From NCBI GenBank assembly GCA_910579175.1, contig CAJTTB010000002.1:1-64000 (forward strand): a stretch of DNA of 64,000 nucleotides, read 5' to 3'. Position 1 is the first letter of the stretch. Each line of letters opens with the position of its first letter. The position numbers were made by a program, and so were the translations under genes. The DNA is from an uncultured Oscillospiraceae bacterium. Lineage in GTDB: Bacteria > Bacillota > Clostridia > Oscillospirales > Ruminococcaceae. This document shows positions 62,268-64,000 of the stretch, piece by piece. The notes beneath the pieces are model-generated. The model saw only the letters and a program-made list of their open reading frames with translations. It was not told the DNA's origin and ran no database searches.

Positions 62268-63437
62268 TTACTTTTGCAACAATGGTCCTATCATAAAAAT
62301 TTTTGAATGACGCTTATCTTCTTTATCAAATAGCACTTCAAAACAGGCATAAACCTCTTCTTTTATCCTTTCATAAGCCAATCCCACAACCTGATAACTT
62401 GTAAAGCTCTGTTGCTGTTTATATTTTTCCAAAGCCACTTCCAACTGTTGTTTAAAATACAATTCCTGCTCTGGAGAGAGCAATCCAACATCATTATAAA
62501 AACAATATAAAGACTTCACCATTCCATTTGTATATAAATAAATCCAAATCTCATCTCGGTTGCTATTTTTTAGAATCACTTTATAATTTTTATCGATATC
62601 ATTTTCTCTTTCTGCCTGAACCATCCAATAAGAAGATATATTTTTTACCTTTCCCTCCAAAAACCGATAGGATTCTTGTACAATCTCACTTTGCCCAATA
62701 TCTTGTTGTTGATCTGCTTTATCACAATGATACTGATAATAATAAATCCGTTCTTTTTCATCAAAAATATAGGCATCTGCATATTCTGTTTCATATCTAT
62801 GCCTTGTGATAATTGCCACTGTATCACTGTTATAAACCTGCCACTCCTCCTTACAACTTCCAATATAATAAAGTGTTTGATGATCAAATTCTTTGATGGT
62901 TTCTCTAGTGGGATTTATAATCCAATCATCTTTTCCCATCTGTGTATTGGGATTTTTACAAACTCCATATATATCAAAAAAATAACGAACACCATCAATC
63001 ATCATCGTTTCAACCGCCAACATACCATTTATATCATAGTAGTACCAATTTCCTGTATCTCTTGAATGCACCCACTCATTGATTACCTTAGAACCCTCTG
63101 GATATCTATCATTGGAAATCTGCGTCAAGTAATACCATTTTCTAACCTTTTCATCATAAAAATCACCGGTTAGCATATAGCCTTGTTCATCAAAATAAAA
63201 CCAAAATGGACCAATCTGTTCCCATTGACTGGTGGGATAACTTTTATCAATATATTGAAACTTCCATTTTTTATTGGAGTCTAATTTCCATTTTCCTCTA
63301 TCCGAAGCAATTAATTGATTTTTTTTCGGTTCTGGGGGTGCACAATGGATTGCTGTCACTGCTGAGCCGGATAGGAATTTTGAAGACGATAAAGATTGTC
63401 CCACTACTACTTTTTTAATGATTAATTTTTGATTCAT
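62268..63437 (-). CDS. Wall-binding-repeat protein with the shared C-terminal module, no peptidase domain
   Basis: A 389-residue protein. Wall-binding repeats cover about 35-155 (KWKFQYIDKSYPTSQWEQI, GPFWFYFDEQGYMLTGDFYD, GNWYYYDINGMLAVETM). They are followed directly by a diverged copy of the shared module (about 160-385: DIGQSEIVQESYRFLEGKV, SLYCFYNDVGLLSPEQELYF, ERIKEEVYACFEVLF). It equals the 621-aa protein with the peptidase domain removed. The N terminus after the ATG at 63437 (GGAAGTG upstream) is basic but only weakly hydrophobic, so its signal peptide is doubtful. First gene of the four-gene cluster in transcription order. Confidence 0.75.
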   Translation of the reverse strand: MNQKLIIKKVVVGQSLSSSKFLSGSAVTAIHCAPPEPKKNQLIASDRGKWKLDSNKKWKFQYIDKSYPTSQWEQIGPFWFYFDEQGYMLTGDFYDEKVRKWYYLTQISNDRYPEGSKVINEWVHSRDTGNWYYYDINGMLAVETMMIDGVRYFFDIYGVCKNPNTQMGKDDWIINPTRETIKEFDHQTLYYIGSCKEEWQVYNSDTVAIITRHRYETEYADAYIFDEKERIYYYQYHCDKADQQQDIGQSEIVQESYRFLEGKVKNISSYWMVQAERENDIDKNYKVILKNSNRDEIWIYLYTNGMVKSLYCFYNDVGLLSPEQELYFKQQLEVALEKYKQQQSFTSYQVVGLAYERIKEEVYACFEVLFDKEDKRHSKIFMIGPLLQK

Positions 63438-63538
63438 AAAAACACTTCCGTTCTTTTTAATAGTTGCAGATATCATGAAAATGATTTATTTTTATTTTAT
63501 CATATTATTACATAAATATCTATTTTATGGACAAAAAA

Positions 63539-63581
63539 CAAGACAGTAGTTCCATAATTTCATGAAACTACTGTCTTGTCT
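63539..63581 (-). terminator. Terminator of the yjfB-like gene
   Basis: CAAGACAGTAGTT pairs with AACTACTGTCTTG; on the minus strand it is followed by TTTTTTGT. Confidence 0.85.
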
Positions 63582-63609
63582 TTTATGCAATCAGTATTAT
63601 TTTACCAGA

Positions 63610-63798
63610 TTATACTCTTACATCTAAAAGTCGACCTGGTTCAACTGGTGGCGCAGACTGCTGAATCATATCGATCATTTGCTGCGCTGCAACTTCTTGT
63701 GCTTCCATACCTTCTTTTAACATAGAAATAGATACTGCTTGCATTAAGCTTCCAGCATGATAATTCATGCTTGCTGCTGCAATTGAACTTAAATCCAT
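63610..63798 (-). CDS. YjfB-family putative motility protein
   Basis: A 62-residue protein, MDLSSIAAASMNYHAGSL followed by MQAVSISMLKEGMEAQEVAA. It matches the pattern of the YjfB family, whose members are small SigD-linked proteins of flagellated Firmicutes. The ATG at 63798 is preferred because AAGGAAGGTG is about nine bases upstream. Together with the chemoreceptor gene it hints that the organism is motile. Confidence 0.75.
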   Translation of the reverse strand: MDLSSIAAASMNYHAGSLMQAVSISMLKEGMEAQEVAAQQMIDMIQQSAPPVEPGRLLDVRV

Positions 63799-63938
63799 TG
63801 TCATCACCTTCCTTTACTGATTTCATTATATGCCATTCTATGAAAAAAATCAAGAAAAAATTAAGACAAATAAAATATCATTGACTTTCCATTTAGGTCT
63901 GATATGATAGAAATAACAATCAGAAAGGATGAATTTCA

Positions 63939-64000
63939 ATGAAATACAATTTTGATGAAGTAATCAATCGAAAAAACACCAATTGTATCAAATATGATTC
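63939..64000 (+). CDS. Start of a MalY/PatB-type aminotransferase gene (partial)
   Basis: The first 20 codons, MKYNFDEVINRKNTNCIKYD, run off the right edge. FDE(V/I)I-R-NTN-KYD is the typical N terminus of MalY/PatB cystathionine beta-lyase-like PLP enzymes. AGAAAGGATG lies upstream of the ATG. Confidence 0.65.
   Translation, partial: MKYNFDEVINRKNTNCIKYD

Overview
The window looks like chromosomal DNA from a low-G+C, endospore-forming Gram-positive bacterium of the class Clostridia, probably a gut or mucosal Oscillospiraceae/Ruminococcaceae-type organism. The evidence is a complete spoIIAA-spoIIAB-sigF operon and a cwlD-type amidase, three T-box leaders, YesM/YesN and LplB/LplC-type sugar-uptake genes, a surface protein ending in an SPKTG sorting signal, and choline-binding-like wall repeats. 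A chemoreceptor and a YjfB-type protein suggest motility. No rRNA, CRISPR array or intact transposase was seen. I do not name a genus.

Layout. 1-1.6 kb: 100-bp hairpin-forming tandem repeats flank an aldo/keto reductase gene. 1.6-4.6 kb: a wall-anchored multidomain surface protein with a pentapeptide minisatellite. 5.4-8.3 kb: rpsO and pnp. 8.3-11 kb: an accessory patch with a gene split at an A7 run, an orphan gene, a leader-peptide/terminator element, phage- or ICE-like small genes and tRNA-Val(GAC). 11-18.4 kb: a Gfo/Idh/MocA oxidoreductase, the spoIIA operon, folC and valS with its T-box. 18.5-21.1 kb: a compositionally distinct chemoreceptor next to a decayed IS5-type transposase. 21.6-25.1 kb: a MoxR/DUF58/DUF4129 operon. 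25.3-34 kb: ilvA (T-box), GH36 alpha-galactosidase, a phosphodiesterase-like enzyme, an SPFH protein with a ribbon-helix-helix partner, serS (T-box) and a GNAT enzyme.

34-48.5 kb is a coherent mannoside locus. On the minus strand lie two LplB/LplC-type permeases, a lipoprotein binding protein, a YesM histidine kinase, a YesN response regulator, a second binding protein, a GH130 mannoside phosphorylase and a GH38 alpha-mannosidase. A divergent phosphohexomutase (PgcA type) could convert the mannose-1-phosphate released by GH130. Together they predict uptake and intracellular breakdown of mannose-containing oligosaccharides such as N-glycan core or beta-mannan fragments. No transporter ATPase is present, so a shared one elsewhere is likely.

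48.5-58.2 kb is mostly housekeeping: radA, a nucleotidyltransferase, cwlD, HPr, and the ylxM-ffh-rpsP-khpA-rimM-trmD cluster. This cluster carries a GNAT acetyltransferase gene interrupted by one in-frame stop.

58.3-63.5 kb is the most unusual part. Four adjacent minus-strand genes share a roughly 200-residue C-terminal module I cannot assign to a known family. One protein joins wall-binding repeats, a caspase/CHAT-like peptidase domain (H264/H266 and C318) and the module. One has wall repeats plus the module. Two are single-pass membrane proteins with only the module. A 378-bp block is identical in two of the genes, pointing to recent duplication or gene conversion. I propose a secreted peptidase with cognate module proteins (inhibitor, immunity or substrate). 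The window ends with a yjfB-like gene and the first codons of a MalY/PatB-type gene.
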